The translations under genes and the position numbers were made by a program. From contig JAVLUZ010000342.1 of NCBI GenBank assembly GCA_036768485.1, positions 1,420,249 to 1,484,248 of the forward strand: a stretch of DNA of 64,000 nucleotides, given 5' to 3'. The notes beneath the pieces are model-generated. The model saw nothing but the letters and a program-made list of their open reading frames with translations. It did no database searches and had not been told where the DNA came from. Positions 52,821 through 63,930 of this stretch are shown here, in pieces (within the stretch, counting starts at the first letter, position 1; every line of letters begins with the position of its first letter). The DNA is from Mermis nigrescens (taxonomy: Eukaryota; Nematoda; Enoplea; Mermithida; Mermithidae).

Positions 52821-55800
52821 CTAAAATAAATGTAAACCTGGCAAACGGCTAGACAAATTGTCAAAAAATACCAATAATTCAATCCACATACCGGATTTTG
52901 GGGGTCTTTCGGACTGTAGAGACTCAAACCCAAAGGTGGGCGGCACCGAAATTCTGTGGGTGAGGGGTGCACATTTTTTCAAGGGTCAAAAATGGCCTTA
53001 AAAATGGTGGTATAGCGAAAAACACCATTTTTCAACGTTTCTCATCGAGCACTATCCATTGGCATCAAAAATTGCGAAAAACAACAACAATTTTCAAAAA
53101 TTGAATTCTGGGGAGGTATCTTGGTATCTGGGGTATTTCGGTTTCTCGAAAGTGCATACCCCCACGCCCAGGTGTGCTTTATATCATTAGGGGGTTTTAA
53201 CCACACATAGGCATGGGGGGTTTCAGGGTATGCAACCCCCCAAAAGTTGAAATACCCCCCCCCCCCCCGAAATCGAAATACCAAAATACTCTCCCTCAGA
53301 TTTCAAATTTTGAAATTTTTTTTGCTTTTTTAGCAATTTTTTGATGCCATTGGATAGTGCTCGATGAGAAACGTCGAAAATGGTGTTTTTTCGCCATGCG
53401 ACCACTTTTAAGACCATTTTTTGACCTTTGAAAATTTTTTAACCCTTCCCCCAGCATTTCGGTGCTGCCCACCTATGGTTTTACCCACACGCGCATGCGA
53501 TTGATACACTGGTAGGACAACATTTGGAGTCATCTAGAATTTTTGTTCTCACAAATAGATATGTACGTCCACGACGAGATTTGCATGCTGAAGGGAGAGA
53601 TTACGGGAAATGTCTAGCGAAGCGACTTCCGGGGAGGAATATGGAAAATTTTAGAGAAACGACGACAAAATTAAATCCAATATAGGATAAAAATCAAACC
53701 TTTTCATTTCACTAAAAGTCACACTGAAAATTATTGTTGCAGTTTTTACTTCTAATAATTTCCTGAAGCCACGACATTACTTTATGCTAAAAATTTCAGT
53801 TCACCGCTGCAAAACCCGCCTGACACTGGCCCTATATCAAGTTATGTACTTGCGTACATTCAATCCCAGGGGGTTTGGATGGACAAAACTGGCAAAAATC
53901 TAAAAAACATACCAAAAATTCAATTTCCAAGCTCTACTGTAATATGGGGGTACTTTATATTATTAGGGGGTTTTAACCCCTCATGCTTATGTGTAATTGT
54001 GCAGGTGTGGACTAGACTGGCCACATGGGCGCATGGGAGTCTGAACCAAAGGTGGGCAGCACCAAGAATCTAGCGAGGGGTTGTAAGATTTGTAAAGGTA
54101 AAAAATGGTCTTAAAAATATAGTGGTATGGCGAAAAAACGTTATTTTTCAACGTTTCTCAGCGACCACTATTCATTGGAATCAAAACAATTTCAAAAATT
54201 GATTTCTGGTGGGTATTCGATCTTCTAGGGGGTGCATACCCCCACACCAGCCCCCCCGCCCACGTGTGGTGTGAACCCACGAGAATCTAAGAGACAGCCC
54301 TGAACTGAAATTTTTGTGATAATTTTAGCGAATTTGCCCTATCGGGCCCTAAGGATTTGGTTGTTGTCCATGTTTGAGCCCTACCCAAAGCTAATTATCA
54401 TTCATCCCAGTCTGAAAAATCGAGGAATTAAGTCCAACAACTAACTTTGCATAAACTCGATCGGGATATATGCTCGTTATAGAGTTGAGCATACCTGGGC
54501 GTGGGGGGGGGGTTTGGGGGGTATGCCCAGGGATCGACCGGGTACCCGGGCCCGGCCGGTCTTCAGGCGTCCGGGCCCGGACCCGGTTTTTAGGGACCGG
54601 GCCTGAAATTTTTAATTCATTTTATTTTATTATTATGCTCAATACACAGTTCGTTTTAACTCTCACATTGCTGCCATCTTGTAGAACAAGAATAGCATTA
54701 TGCAAATACGCTTGCTAAAAATAAACAGAGAAGGTCCATTTCAGTATGCGCTTATCGGCTGATGCATGGGTATAATGCATTAAAAATATGACTTCCTTTG
54801 ACAGTGCACAATGCATACATACCTCGGTCTGCTCACTTACTCAGAATATGCCTAATCCTTGCATCTCTACTTGTACACGAAATAATGTCTCACCAGTGCG
54901 TTATTAAGCTTCGTAGTATTGCTCATAAATAGTTCTCTACTAAGCGACCTACATCTATGTATGTACCCAGGGGCGTAACCAGGTGGGCGGGGGGCCCGCC
55001 CCCCCCCCCGAAATGAAAAAATAATTTTTAAAAGCAAAGGGGGACCCTGGGACCCTTTGCTTTTTTCTTCAAGTGAAGTGGAAACGGTTTGTGGACAGCC
55101 ATAATGCGTTTTCAGCACACTTTTTAGCTTCTAAACTCAAAATTTTCCGGCGCTTCGCGCCGGATTTCTCATGTTCTGTTTTTTCTTACTTTAGAAGCCC
55201 AGATTTTACTTAAAAATAACGAATTTGTCAAGAATTTTCGGTGCTTCGCGCTGGATTTCTTATGTTCTATCTTTTTTCTTACCTTAGAAGCCCAGATATT
55301 ACTTAAAAATGGCGTATTTGTCGAAAACTTTCGGCGCTTCGCGCCGATTTATCATGTTCTGGATTAGTTTTCTCAACAAGACTGCAAAATTAAATGCAAA
55401 GAAAATAATTTCGAAATGTTTTGGAGTCAAGCTTTAATTTGATATTGAGAAATTAGTCATACCGATAGGTTAAAAGATAGATTTTTATATCCAAATTTGA
55501 ATTTAAGTAAGAAAATTTTTGAATTTTATTAAAATTTTTTACTTCACCATAATATAGATCTTGTCGAGAAACGCTCAAAAATGCCATTATTTTCGCGTAT
55601 CTCCTAATGGTTCCCTAGATATACATAGGACTTCAAAAATTTCGCCCCCTCCCGAAATAAAATCCTGGTTACGCCCCTCTATGAACCTACGTGTAACTTC
55701 ATCGTTTTTGTGCTTACAATTCATTTCTCATTGTACGAGTAGGCCAGTGAAAGAGAATTCAGTGCCGCAGCAGACATTGCAAACGATGATCGAAATAGGC

Positions 55801-58800
55801 TATTGCCCGAAAACGTTGACAAGTTGTTGTTCATCAAATAAATTTGAAAGAAATGTCCTACGATTTGTAGACCTAATTCAAAAAATTGAGCACTAGATTT
55901 GTTGAATAAAATTTGAAATCGTGTGTTTATTTCATTTTCCTGCTGAAGCTAGCTTTTTCCAATTTATGCTAATTGTTTCCTACTAGGCTAACTATTTACC
56001 ATTTCAGCTAAATCGCAGTACCACGGCACTGTACTATGACAGGATATACTTAATTAACAGTTCAGAGTGACTACATGCTAACATGGCTCCTCTACATATA
56101 CGAGTACATATATAATACACTACAGGCCCGGGCCCGGTCGTTCGCTGGGTATGCCCCCAAAAAAACCTAAACACCTCCCAGAATTCAATTTTTGAATTCA
56201 ATTTTTGTTTTTTCGCAATTATTTCATGCCAATGGATAGTGCTCGACGAGAAACGTTGAAAAATGGTGTTTTTTCGCCATACCACCATTGTTAAGGCCAT
56301 TTTTTGACCTTCGAAAAATCTTGCACCCTCCAGAACTTGGACTTGAGCCTTATGCACTATGAATGATGTACTTAGTACATACAATTCACATGTTTATAAA
56401 TGCATACGTATGCATAAAAACTTGTATCTCGTGACATGCACACTGGGTGAGACCGTGGCTCAAGACTTTCAACAAGGAAAAAAGGAGATTGCTTTAGGAA
56501 AAAATACTTCCATGGAAAAATACAACAAAATTTGGAAAAAACGGGCATAAAGCGAATTGAAAAAAATTTCGCACATCAATAACTTTTAATTTAATGCTTG
56601 CAACCGAGACATAATCAACTTATTCCAGATCAACAGACTTTTGTGCTGGTCCCAAATTTGCCTTTAGAAGTTTTCAAACGAAAGTTTTTGAGGTACCATT
56701 TACATTTTAGAGTCTATGCAAATTGGATTCTTTGAGCATAAAAATGTTGAAATATAAAAGGCAGAATGATCCGAGTAGAACTTCTTGTTCAATGGCACGT
56801 ATGTATGAGAATGGTTTAGTTTAGTTTTTATAGTTTACAGTTTTTATTTTTATTTTTTATAGTTTAACAAAAAAATTAATGAAATTGAACAAGAATGGTT
56901 CAAAAACTCCTTTATTTTGCGCGAAGCATATAAGGATCAATTTTAGAGTCAAAAATCATAAAAAGCATGCTATGTAATAATGCGTCGACAGAACGAATAA
57001 CTACGAGTCAAGCTCCACGATAAAACGAGAAGAAATGGAAAAAATAAAGCATGCACTTAGCAAAAGAAATGCAAAAACGATGCAAGAAACAACTTGAATG
57101 CACCTAAAAAGACTAGACATTACAATCATGCATGGACAGCAGCCGAAGACATTTAACTGAGGGGTGGGGGATGGGGAGGATCTCCGCAAGCTAAGTTGTC
57201 CTCACATCAACCTGGAACAGAAAATTTTTGGCCCCCCGATTTGTGGAAAAAAATTATTTTTCTTGACGTTCTTAGGTTCTTTTATCCGCTTTTGGCCAAA
57301 AAATTGAATCTCAATTAACCCCCCCTAAACATGGCCGTGAACCCCACCCGAAATTTCGAACCATTCCATGTATGCTCTGAGTGGTTTAAAACCAGTAAAA
57401 ATCCCAAAAAGACATGCCGAACATTTAGTTCTGGGAGGCCAATCGATTTTTGGGGTCTACTGATTCTGTGGGTTCTATGCCATACATGCAACAGGGGGAT
57501 AGGGGGCTTCCTACTCAAAGTGGGTTGCCCTCTATCTCCTGAAGCCAGAAAATTTCTGACCCCTAATTCTTGAAAAAAATTAAATTTGCGGCCGCTTGTA
57601 CGTGTTTTTTAGCCGCTTTGACCAAAAATTGAAGGTTATTTACTCCCCTCCATAAAAAGTGCCGGGGGACGCCCACTCGAAATTTAGAGCCGTTACATCT
57701 ATGGTCTATACCCCAAACCCACCACGCCCATGTGTGATTACAATGTTAACGAGCTGCAAAAATCTTTAAATAAAACGTCGTAAAATAAGTTATAGTAAAA
57801 TAAAAAATCGAAATATGTACATTAAGACCATAGGTGGGCGGCACCAAAGTTCTGGGGGAAGGGAGTGCAAGATTTCTTCAAAGATCAAAAATGGCCTTAA
57901 AAATGGTGGTATGGAGGAAAAACACCATTTTTCAACGCTTCTCATCGAGCACTATCCATTGGCATAAAAAATTGCGAAAATAACAACAAAAAATTCAAAA
58001 ATTGAATCCAGGGGGGTATTTTTGTTTCTGGGGTGCATACCCCCCAACCCCCCTATGCCCAGGTATTATTAAGACGCCTTCAGTAGTCTTTAATTTAAAA
58101 TTCTTCAAAACGAAAGGTTTACTTAATTTTGAAAGTTTTAAAGAACTCTTGCATTTTATTCGCATCGCATTAAAAGTTTTCCGTGCGACTTTACATGGAG
58201 ACGCCGAAAAATTCGTGTTGAGCGGTGGACACAACGACGTGAGACAAACTCAGCAGCCGGTAATACTCGCTTTTATCTTTCGCATATCCCCAGTGTATAA
58301 TACGATCTCCAAGAATGCTTTCGGCTTCTGCGAAAATTTCTAAAACAAAGGAACCCACGAAATGATCAGCGAGCAAATTAGACGGAAATAAAATCAAAAA
58401 ACAAAAGAAAATGAAATAAGAAATAAATACATATTGAGAAATATAATACTAAAAGATAATGGAAACTTAAGCAAGGGCACGCATGAACTGCAACAGCACC
58501 TTGGGAAGGGTACGTGAGCAGCACCAAAATTCTGGGGGTGCCAGATTTCTCAAAGGTCGAAAAATGGCCTTAAAAATAGTGGTATGGCGAAAAAACACCA
58601 TTTTTCAACGTTTCTCACCGAGCACTATCCATTGACATCTAAAATTGCGAAAAAACAAAAAAAAAATTTCAAAAATTGAATTCTGGGGCGGGGTATTTTG
58701 GTTTCTCGGGGGGGGGTGTATACAGTGATCGACCGGGCTCAAAAATACCGGGCCCGGTCCCGGGCCCGGGCTTTGCTGCCGGGCTTGGTACCGGGCCCGG

Positions 58801-61800
58801 GCTTATATACTAACAACATGCCTTGCTTCCAATATAATGTTATGCATAAGATACATATTTAGACCGATTTTACATTTGTTATTTGTCAAACGCAAGGCTT
58901 ACTGCTGTATCAAGAAGATTTTTGAATTCTAAGCTCTGTTAATTATTCAATCTTTCTAAAAATAAATTAAGTAGTTAGCAAGGATTTTGGTAGCATTATT
59001 CAAGCAAGAACAAAGTTTTTAATACAATAGCGCGCAATTCCATTATTAAAATGCACGTGCAACTAAACACGGTTTGAAAAAGCACAAGGTTTCATGTAGA
59101 TATTTAAAGGAAATTGAGCATTAAATTTATGCATTCAGACATAACAGCGACTATGATATGGTCGGATAGAAGATATGCTGTTTGGATTTTAGAACTCAAA
59201 CTATAGCGTACATTGACGTCAATTGAAATTGTGTAGTGTATAGGATAGGACACGTATTGAAGCCATAGGCGTAGCCAGGGGACATTGGGGGCACATGCCC
59301 CCCCGAAATTTTTCAGAAATTTTGTTGATTTTTCGAGTGTAATAATTGTGTCCAGAAAATTGAGTTCAAAAAGGCAAAAACGTCAAAATTTTTCTGCGCT
59401 TCGCGCCGAGTCTTTATTATATTTATTGTTGCTTTGTTTGTCTTTCTTTACAAGGACAGGACACATAATCCTATTTTAAATGAAAGGAATGGCCAAATTT
59501 TCTTATGTTTTTGCGCATTTTCTGTTTTCTGAATTATATCTTGTTAATAAGAAGGCCACAAATGGGCCTGAAAACGATAAGAACAAAATTGTCATTGATA
59601 CATCTTTTTTATATCTTATTGGCAGCACCCTTTGCTGCGCTTTATACTTAGCAGAGGTCGAAAAGCGCATTTCAGCTCAGAAATCTTGTACAATGTAGGA
59701 CTTCATCAATTTTAAGTGTTTTGGGCTTAATTTAGAACCGAGATTTGGCCGATTTTGCGAAAATTTTAGCGATAGTATTTAACATTAAAGTGCTTTTTTT
59801 ACAAAATTTTCTAGGGGGCGATTGAGCGCGCCACCGCAGCCCCCCCCGCCGTAAAATCTCGTTGTACATGTGCAGCGAGATTTTTGGGAGGACGAAAAGG
59901 AAAAAGGGTTCGCCGAAATTAATTTGTCTGTTCTGTATGATTTTAGCGGTATAAATTGTGTTTAAAGAGCTAAAACGTCAAAATTTTCCGGCGCATGGCG
60001 CTGCTGGTTATTGTTCTTTCTTTTTGTAAAGCTTCAGCATTGCGTTTAATAGCCTAAATCAGGCAAAATATCACAGAATATTAGTATTCACAGGCTACAA
60101 AATGTTAAGGACAGTAAAAGATTACTAAATTCCTTGGTGCTTTGCGCCTCTTATGATTTCCGAACTGTTTGTCAATAGACCGTAAATTCTACATGAAAAC
60201 GGTAAAAATTTCAAAAATTTCCGGCGTTTCGCGCTGATTAACATTTTTGTATTTCTGATTGTCAGAAACCCATAAATTAGCTAGGCTACACTACTAAAGG
60301 TCGAAAAACTCAATTTTATCATAGGTACATAACGTTACTAACATTCAATGCAAAATTAGTCTTAAAAAATTTTTTTGTGTATGCCCCCCGAACCAAAATC
60401 CTGGCTACGCCTCTGATTGAAGCGTTGTATAGAAGATGAATGCACATATGAAGTTGACAAGTATATGATAATGAGCAGGTGGGCAGAAGTAAGGCAAATG
60501 GATTTAAATAGAATCACAGGCTAGCAAATTCGTAAGAAATACGGACAACAGCTGAAATAGTAAACGTCTAAAATATTAACGATAATTATTTGAGGCCCGG
60601 TTGAGGCCCGGTGGTTTTCAGCCGGGCCCGGGCCCGGGCCTGCTATGACCGGCCGGGCCCGGTCCGGGCCCGGGTACCCGGTCGATCACTGGGTGCATAC
60701 CCCCTAAACCCCGTCCCCCTCCGCGCCCAGGTGTGGTATGCACCCCCAGAAACCAAAAATATCCCCCAGAAACCGAAATACCCCCCAGAATTCAATTTTT
60801 GAAATTGTTTTTTTTTGTTTTTTTCGCAATTTTTTGATGCCAATGGATAGTGCTCGATGAGAAACGTTAAAAAATTGTGTTTTTTCGCCCCCCCCCAGAA
60901 CTTTGGTCGCCCACCTATGGTCTAATAGCACACATTCAATCAGGTACGTACGAGTACAATTATTTTTGTAGCATTAAACTTATAAATTCTGTTACTGAGG
61001 CACATTTCTTCAATTATTTCGTACATACCCGTATTGGATGTTAAAGGTCATTCTATCATCCTTAGTGTTATTTATTTTCGTTCAGATTTAGGTATCAAAG
61101 TTTGACATTAAATAGCGAAAAATCACTCAACCCCTAGGAAACTCGGTTTACCCCTCCCAGAGCTGTTAACCATGTGCATGCATGAACTGCACCACTTGTG
61201 ACCAGAAAATTTCCAAAATTAAGTTGTTAAACAGCCAAAAAACCCCGCTGACACCAAAGAATTCCAATTTTAAAACTGCCAATAAATATGCATACTGCAA
61301 AGCTTGAAGTTTTAGCCAATACTTACAATCTTATGCACCTTTTTACCTGCGAATCACAGATCACATAGAATTTCGGCTCTCTTAATATATAATCTTCAAT
61401 ATCCAGATGATTCGATGCAGAAAAACCTTAATTTTTACTGATTCCACATCCTCAACTTTTTAATTGATTTTAACTCATTTATTTGTCAAATTCTGTAGTC
61501 GTATTCTTATTGATCCTTCTATGTCCAAACTTTTGAGTTATACACGCATTTCATTTCTACCTTTTTTTTATTAAGAAAATTTTAGAGCTACGTAACTCAC
61601 TCCATATGGCACAGCATGGAAATTTAAGGTGAGCTCGAAAAATGTTCTCTTGAACTGCCTTTTGACTCGAGAAATGGTGGGTACCCACACCTAGGCGTGG
61701 GGGGGTTTGGGGTATGCATCCCCGAAAACCAAAATACCCTCCCCCAGAAACCAAAATACTCCTCCCCAGAAACCAAAATACCCCCCAGAATTCAATTTTT

Positions 61801-63765
61801 GAAAATTTTTTCTGTTTTCACGCAATTTTTTATGCCAATGGATTGAGCTCGATGAGTAACGTTTAAAAATGGTGTTTATTCGCCATACCACAATTTTTAA
61901 GGCTATTTTTTGACCTTTGAAAAATATTGCACCCCCAGAATTGGGGTTCCGCCCACCTATGGTGGGTACGCGATGGAAAAACACCACTTTTGACGCTTCC
62001 GAAGCATATTCGATTAGATTGAACAAAATATAGCCAAAAGGTAAAAAACAAGCCGTATTTTAAGTTTTTATCGGAAAATCAAAAATTCTGGGGGGGCTGA
62101 AAAGTTTTCTGATCGTCTCCCGTGAGTGATTTCGCGCCTGTGGTCACGTTATCATATTCATGACATCAATAACGAACGATTAAAGATTGATGCTAACTTG
62201 CAGTAAGCTTTATTTTGCGTATCACTGGAGGAAGCAGGCGCAGTTATTATTACGTATATATATATATATATATATATATACTCTCTGCTTCAATCAAACT
62301 TAGCGAATTTCGGTAATTCTCTTAATTTTAGGCAATTTGTGATATTTACTCTTAAGTTTCTACCGAGCGATTATCGAAAGGACAAATATGAAGAAAACTC
62401 TCGACATGTTTTCAGTTTACAAACATCTTTTATATGTACATATGTATTTATCATCTTTTTATAAATGAATTTACATCTATGTATTTAGAATCTTTTGTTC
62501 ACGGAATTATTACTACCGAATAAATTTCAATGTTTTCGAGTTTATTTTTACTTCATCATGATTTTTTCGAGCCATTTAAGCGATCGGCGTAACGCGGGAA
62601 AACCTGAGAAAGGTGAGTTTCGAACTCGGAAGTTTGACTTTAGGTGTGAGCAAGTTTTAGATTTGTGTTCTTATACAACAACGATGCGAGAAATCACTCG
62701 CTAATCCCAAATTTCTCAGTCGTTTCTCATAAAGTATCACTCACAAGTTGACCCTAGCGTAACTTAGAGTTGAGGTGTATAGGAACTCAACATGCACGAT
62801 ATCTTGGAGAGGGGGATACACACATGTAATCCAAGACGAGTTAGGGGGTTTTCTACCTATAGGTGTGCAGCACCAAAAATTCCTAGGGGCGCAAGATTTT
62901 TCAAAAGTCAAGAAATGGTCCTAAAAAATGGTGGTATGGCGAAAAAAACACCATTTTTAAACGTTTCTAAAAATTCAAAAATTGAATTCTGGAGTATTCG
63001 GCCTTTTCGGGGGATGCACACCCCCAACCCTAATTCCCCCCACTCACGCCCACGCGTGGTTTTCGTCCCCCTTTCCCAAGAATTTGCAATTTTTCGAAAA
63101 ATTCCAAGAAAATATGCTCTTTTAAGCATTATTAGCGATCTTTTGGCTCAAAAGAGTCAAATTTTCAGCGCTTTGCGTTATATGTACGAGTATGGTGAAC
63201 ACTCGTTTTTTGAATATATATTGTTAGATTTACTCGATTTTTTCAAATTCTTTTCAAATTTTCAATCTTTTTGTTCTAACGCCATCGCCACGCATTGGGC
63301 CTATCGTTGTTGAGTGAGCTAGGTTTAAAAATTTTCTGTTTTGCCTGCCCCCCCCCCCCAGAATTCCCATACTGTACATGTCTGGAAAGTGGATTGCTTA
63401 AAGTTTTTCACACTTCCCCGCAATCATTTTTGACTATATTTTATTGACTGCCACCGACCTTTCATAAACGCCAAAAATGGTGTTTTGTCGTAACAATCTG
63501 TTTTGTGCCCGAAAAAGGCGCTTTTGCGCTTTTAAAAAATTTTTTCGGTCGCACCCCCCCTCCAGAATTCCTATGCTGTGCATGCCTGGCGGCACTCAAT
63601 AACCCCATGAAAAAAGATTATTTTTATCCTTATTGCATATTTGTTAATTACTCGGTTTTTCATCGTAACTTTCGCTCTTCGAGTACGATTAATCTGAAGT
63701 CAAATCCCTCCGACTTCAATTTGAACAGAACTTTAAAAAAAGTTTCAGGGTCCTTGTCGTGTTCC
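52583..63765 (-). CDS. QTMAN: QTMAN/GTDC1-like tRNA-queuosine alpha-mannosyltransferase (gene span, 5' partial, frameshifted)
   Basis: Three minus-strand exons are visible: 63765-63652, 58339-58195 and 52820-52583. The protein matches the C-terminal half of the GTDC1 family (GT-B, GT4-like): (W)EHDKDPETFFKVLFKLK, then IFAEAESILGDRIIHWGY, then VVVSTAQHEFFGVSMLEAAY, then FPLCPNRLCYPEIYP and an FSW near the end. The two Glu of HEFFGVSMLE fit the retaining-glycosyltransferase E-x7-E motif. QTMAN adds mannose to queuosine in cytosolic tRNA-Asp. N-terminal exons lie beyond the right edge. Exon 1 of those visible has a net 4-nt insertion (GAAGAGC instead of a Gly codon, around 63677-63683). Without it the frame reads GESYDEKPK into exon 2 and the splice phase fits. 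It could be a pseudogene, a recent null allele or an assembly error. Confidence 0.88.
52935..53175 (-). mobile_element. hAT-like MITE, CATACCTGGGCG family
   Basis: This inverted copy runs from AAAGGTGGGCGGCACC to CACGCCCAGGTGTG. It is next to, and in opposite orientation from, the copy at 53202. Confidence 0.8.
53202..53477 (+). mobile_element. hAT-like MITE, CATACCTGGGCG family
   Basis: The ends are CACACATAGGCATGGG and GCCCACCTATG. The flanks GTTTTAAC and GTTTTACC agree at 7 of 8 positions. Confidence 0.85.
54047..54268 (-). mobile_element. hAT-like MITE, CATACCTGGGCG family
   Basis: The ends are CAAAGGTGGGCAGCACC and CGCCCACGTGTG. The flanks GTCTGAAC and GTGTGAAC agree at 7 of 8 positions. 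Confidence 0.85.
54490..54612 (+). mobile_element. Left end of a CATACCTGGGCG MITE interrupted by a CAGTGATCGACCGG-type end
   Basis: CATACCTGGGCGTGGGG runs into GGTATGCCCAGGGATCGACC, then the GC-rich GGGTACCCGGGCCCGG block characteristic of the hAT element at 58723. Neither partner's other end is found nearby. Confidence 0.6.
54968..55679. mobile_element. hAT-like element, CAGGGGCGTAACC ends
   Basis: The left end is CAGGGGCGTAACCAGG and the right end is CCTGGTTACGCCCCTC. The flanking octamers TATGTACC (54960-54967) and TATGAACC (55680-55687) agree at 7 of 8 positions. It carries three palindromes of the CGGCGCTTCGCGCCG type (about 55150, 55240 and 55333) in an internal ~90-bp repeat. Confidence 0.85.
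55688..56120. other. QTMAN intron sequence without recognisable feature
   Basis: It is AT-rich, with no repeat family or splice-flanked exon recognised. Confidence 0.3.
56121..56340 (+). mobile_element. Truncated MITE, CATACCTGGGCG family, joined to a GC-rich hAT end
   Basis: CAGGCCCGGGCCCGGTCGTTCGCTG replaces the normal left end. The family core (GGATAGTGCTCGACGAGAAA) follows, up to CACCCTCCAGAACTT. Confidence 0.65.
57200..57700. repeat. Degenerate repeats of the TGTTACATGTAT family
   Basis: A 'CATACATGCAACAGGGGGAT' start near 57481 and an 'AATTTAGAGCCGTTACATC' end near 57670 are loosely inverted. It resembles 11527-11757 reversed. Confidence 0.45.
57829..58067 (-). mobile_element. hAT-like MITE, CATACCTGGGCG family
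   Basis: The ends are CATAGGTGGGCGGCACC and GCCCAGGTATT. A perfect 8-bp duplication ATTAAGAC lies at 57821-57828 and 58068-58075. It lies 128 bp downstream of the QTMAN exon in transcript orientation. Confidence 0.88.
58195..58339 (-). CDS. QTMAN: QTMAN exon 2 of those visible (donor-sugar binding region)
   Basis: The acceptor TTTGTTTTAG precedes AA + IFAEAESILGDRIIHWGY; the exon ends HEFFGVS plus AT, before GTAAAG. The phase to the last exon is exact: AT joins G to make Met. Confidence 0.9.
58723..60691 (+). mobile_element. hAT-like element, CAGTGATCGACCGGGC ends, copy B (full)
   Basis: The ends CAGTGATCGACCGGGC / ACCCGGTCGATCACTG are flanked by GGTGTATA (58715-58722) and GGTGCATA (60692-60699), 7/8 identical. 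The length is 1969 bp. It contains the nested element 59264-60415. No transposase is seen. Confidence 0.88.
59264..60415. mobile_element. hAT-like element, CATAGGCGTAGCCAGG ends, nested
   Basis: The ends CATAGGCGTAGCCAGG / CCTGGCTACGCCTCTG are flanked by a perfect 8-bp duplication ATTGAAGC (59256-59263, 60416-60423). The interior has several CGGCG[CT]TTCGCGC palindromes. Partial copies are at 30119-30620 and, inverted, at 1-353. Confidence 0.87.
60737..60920 (+). mobile_element. hAT-like MITE, CATACCTGGGCG family, 5' truncated
   Basis: It begins at TATGCACCCCCAGAAACC directly after the previous copy, and ends GCCCACCTATGG. Confidence 0.72.
60921..61676. other. QTMAN intron sequence without recognisable feature
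   Basis: Neither strand shows repeat ends or an exon with protein-like codons. Confidence 0.3.
61685..61961 (+). mobile_element. hAT-like MITE, CATACCTGGGCG family
   Basis: The ends are CCACACCTAGGCG and GCCCACCTATG. A perfect 8-bp duplication GTGGGTAC lies at 61677-61684 and 61962-61969. Confidence 0.88.
62255..62281. repeat. (TA)n microsatellite
   Basis: An uninterrupted TA run of about 13 units. Confidence 0.9.
62855..63058 (-). mobile_element. hAT-like MITE, CATACCTGGGCG family, internally shortened
   Basis: It runs from CTATAGGTGTGCAGCACC to CACGCCCACGCGTG. The 'CTCATCGAGCACTATCC' block is missing. The flanks GTTTTCTA / GTTTTCGT agree at 6 of 8 positions. Confidence 0.75.
63652..63765 (-). 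CDS. QTMAN: QTMAN exon 1 of those visible, with 4-nt insertion
   Basis: The acceptor TTTTGCAG (complement of 63766-63773) precedes EHDKDPETFFKVLFKLKSEG and then DFRLIVL. The frame then breaks. Bases GAAGAGC stand where one Gly codon is expected, after which ESYDEKP is readable in the +1 frame up to the GTAATT donor. As it stands the unshifted frame ends at a TGA within the exon. The first base completes a Trp codon from the missing upstream exon. Confidence 0.82.
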
Positions 63766-63930
63766 CTGCAAAAGTAAAGACTGACACAAAAACATATAAA
63801 TCTTATGACTGCAGATTACTATAGAGTTCGGTAATAAAGAAAAAGTCTGCCAAAAAGCTAGCAATAAAAATATTCCAGGATACTTGGAATTCATCACGTC
63901 GAGACGATCTGTATTTTTTAGTCTTACGCA

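Larger units (their letters stand above)
58507..60736 (-). mobile_element. CATACCTGGGCG-family MITE split by a hAT element
   Basis: The left part (58507-58722, ACGTGAGCAGCACC to GGGGGTGTATA) resumes at 60692 (GGTGCATACCCCC) and ends CGCGCCCAGGTGTG at about 60736. The split is exactly the target of the element 58723-60691. Confidence 0.8.

Noticed and set aside
62792..63313. 173-codon frame on the plus strand
   Set aside because: It spans an inverted CATACCTGGGCG MITE and has no domain-like sequence.
63652..63670. An undetected ~17-nt microexon between the first two QTMAN exons, with exon 1 ending at 63670
   Set aside because: I scanned the minus-strand intron for a suitable microexon and found none; a 4-nt insertion in exon 1 explains both the missing motif and the phase more simply.
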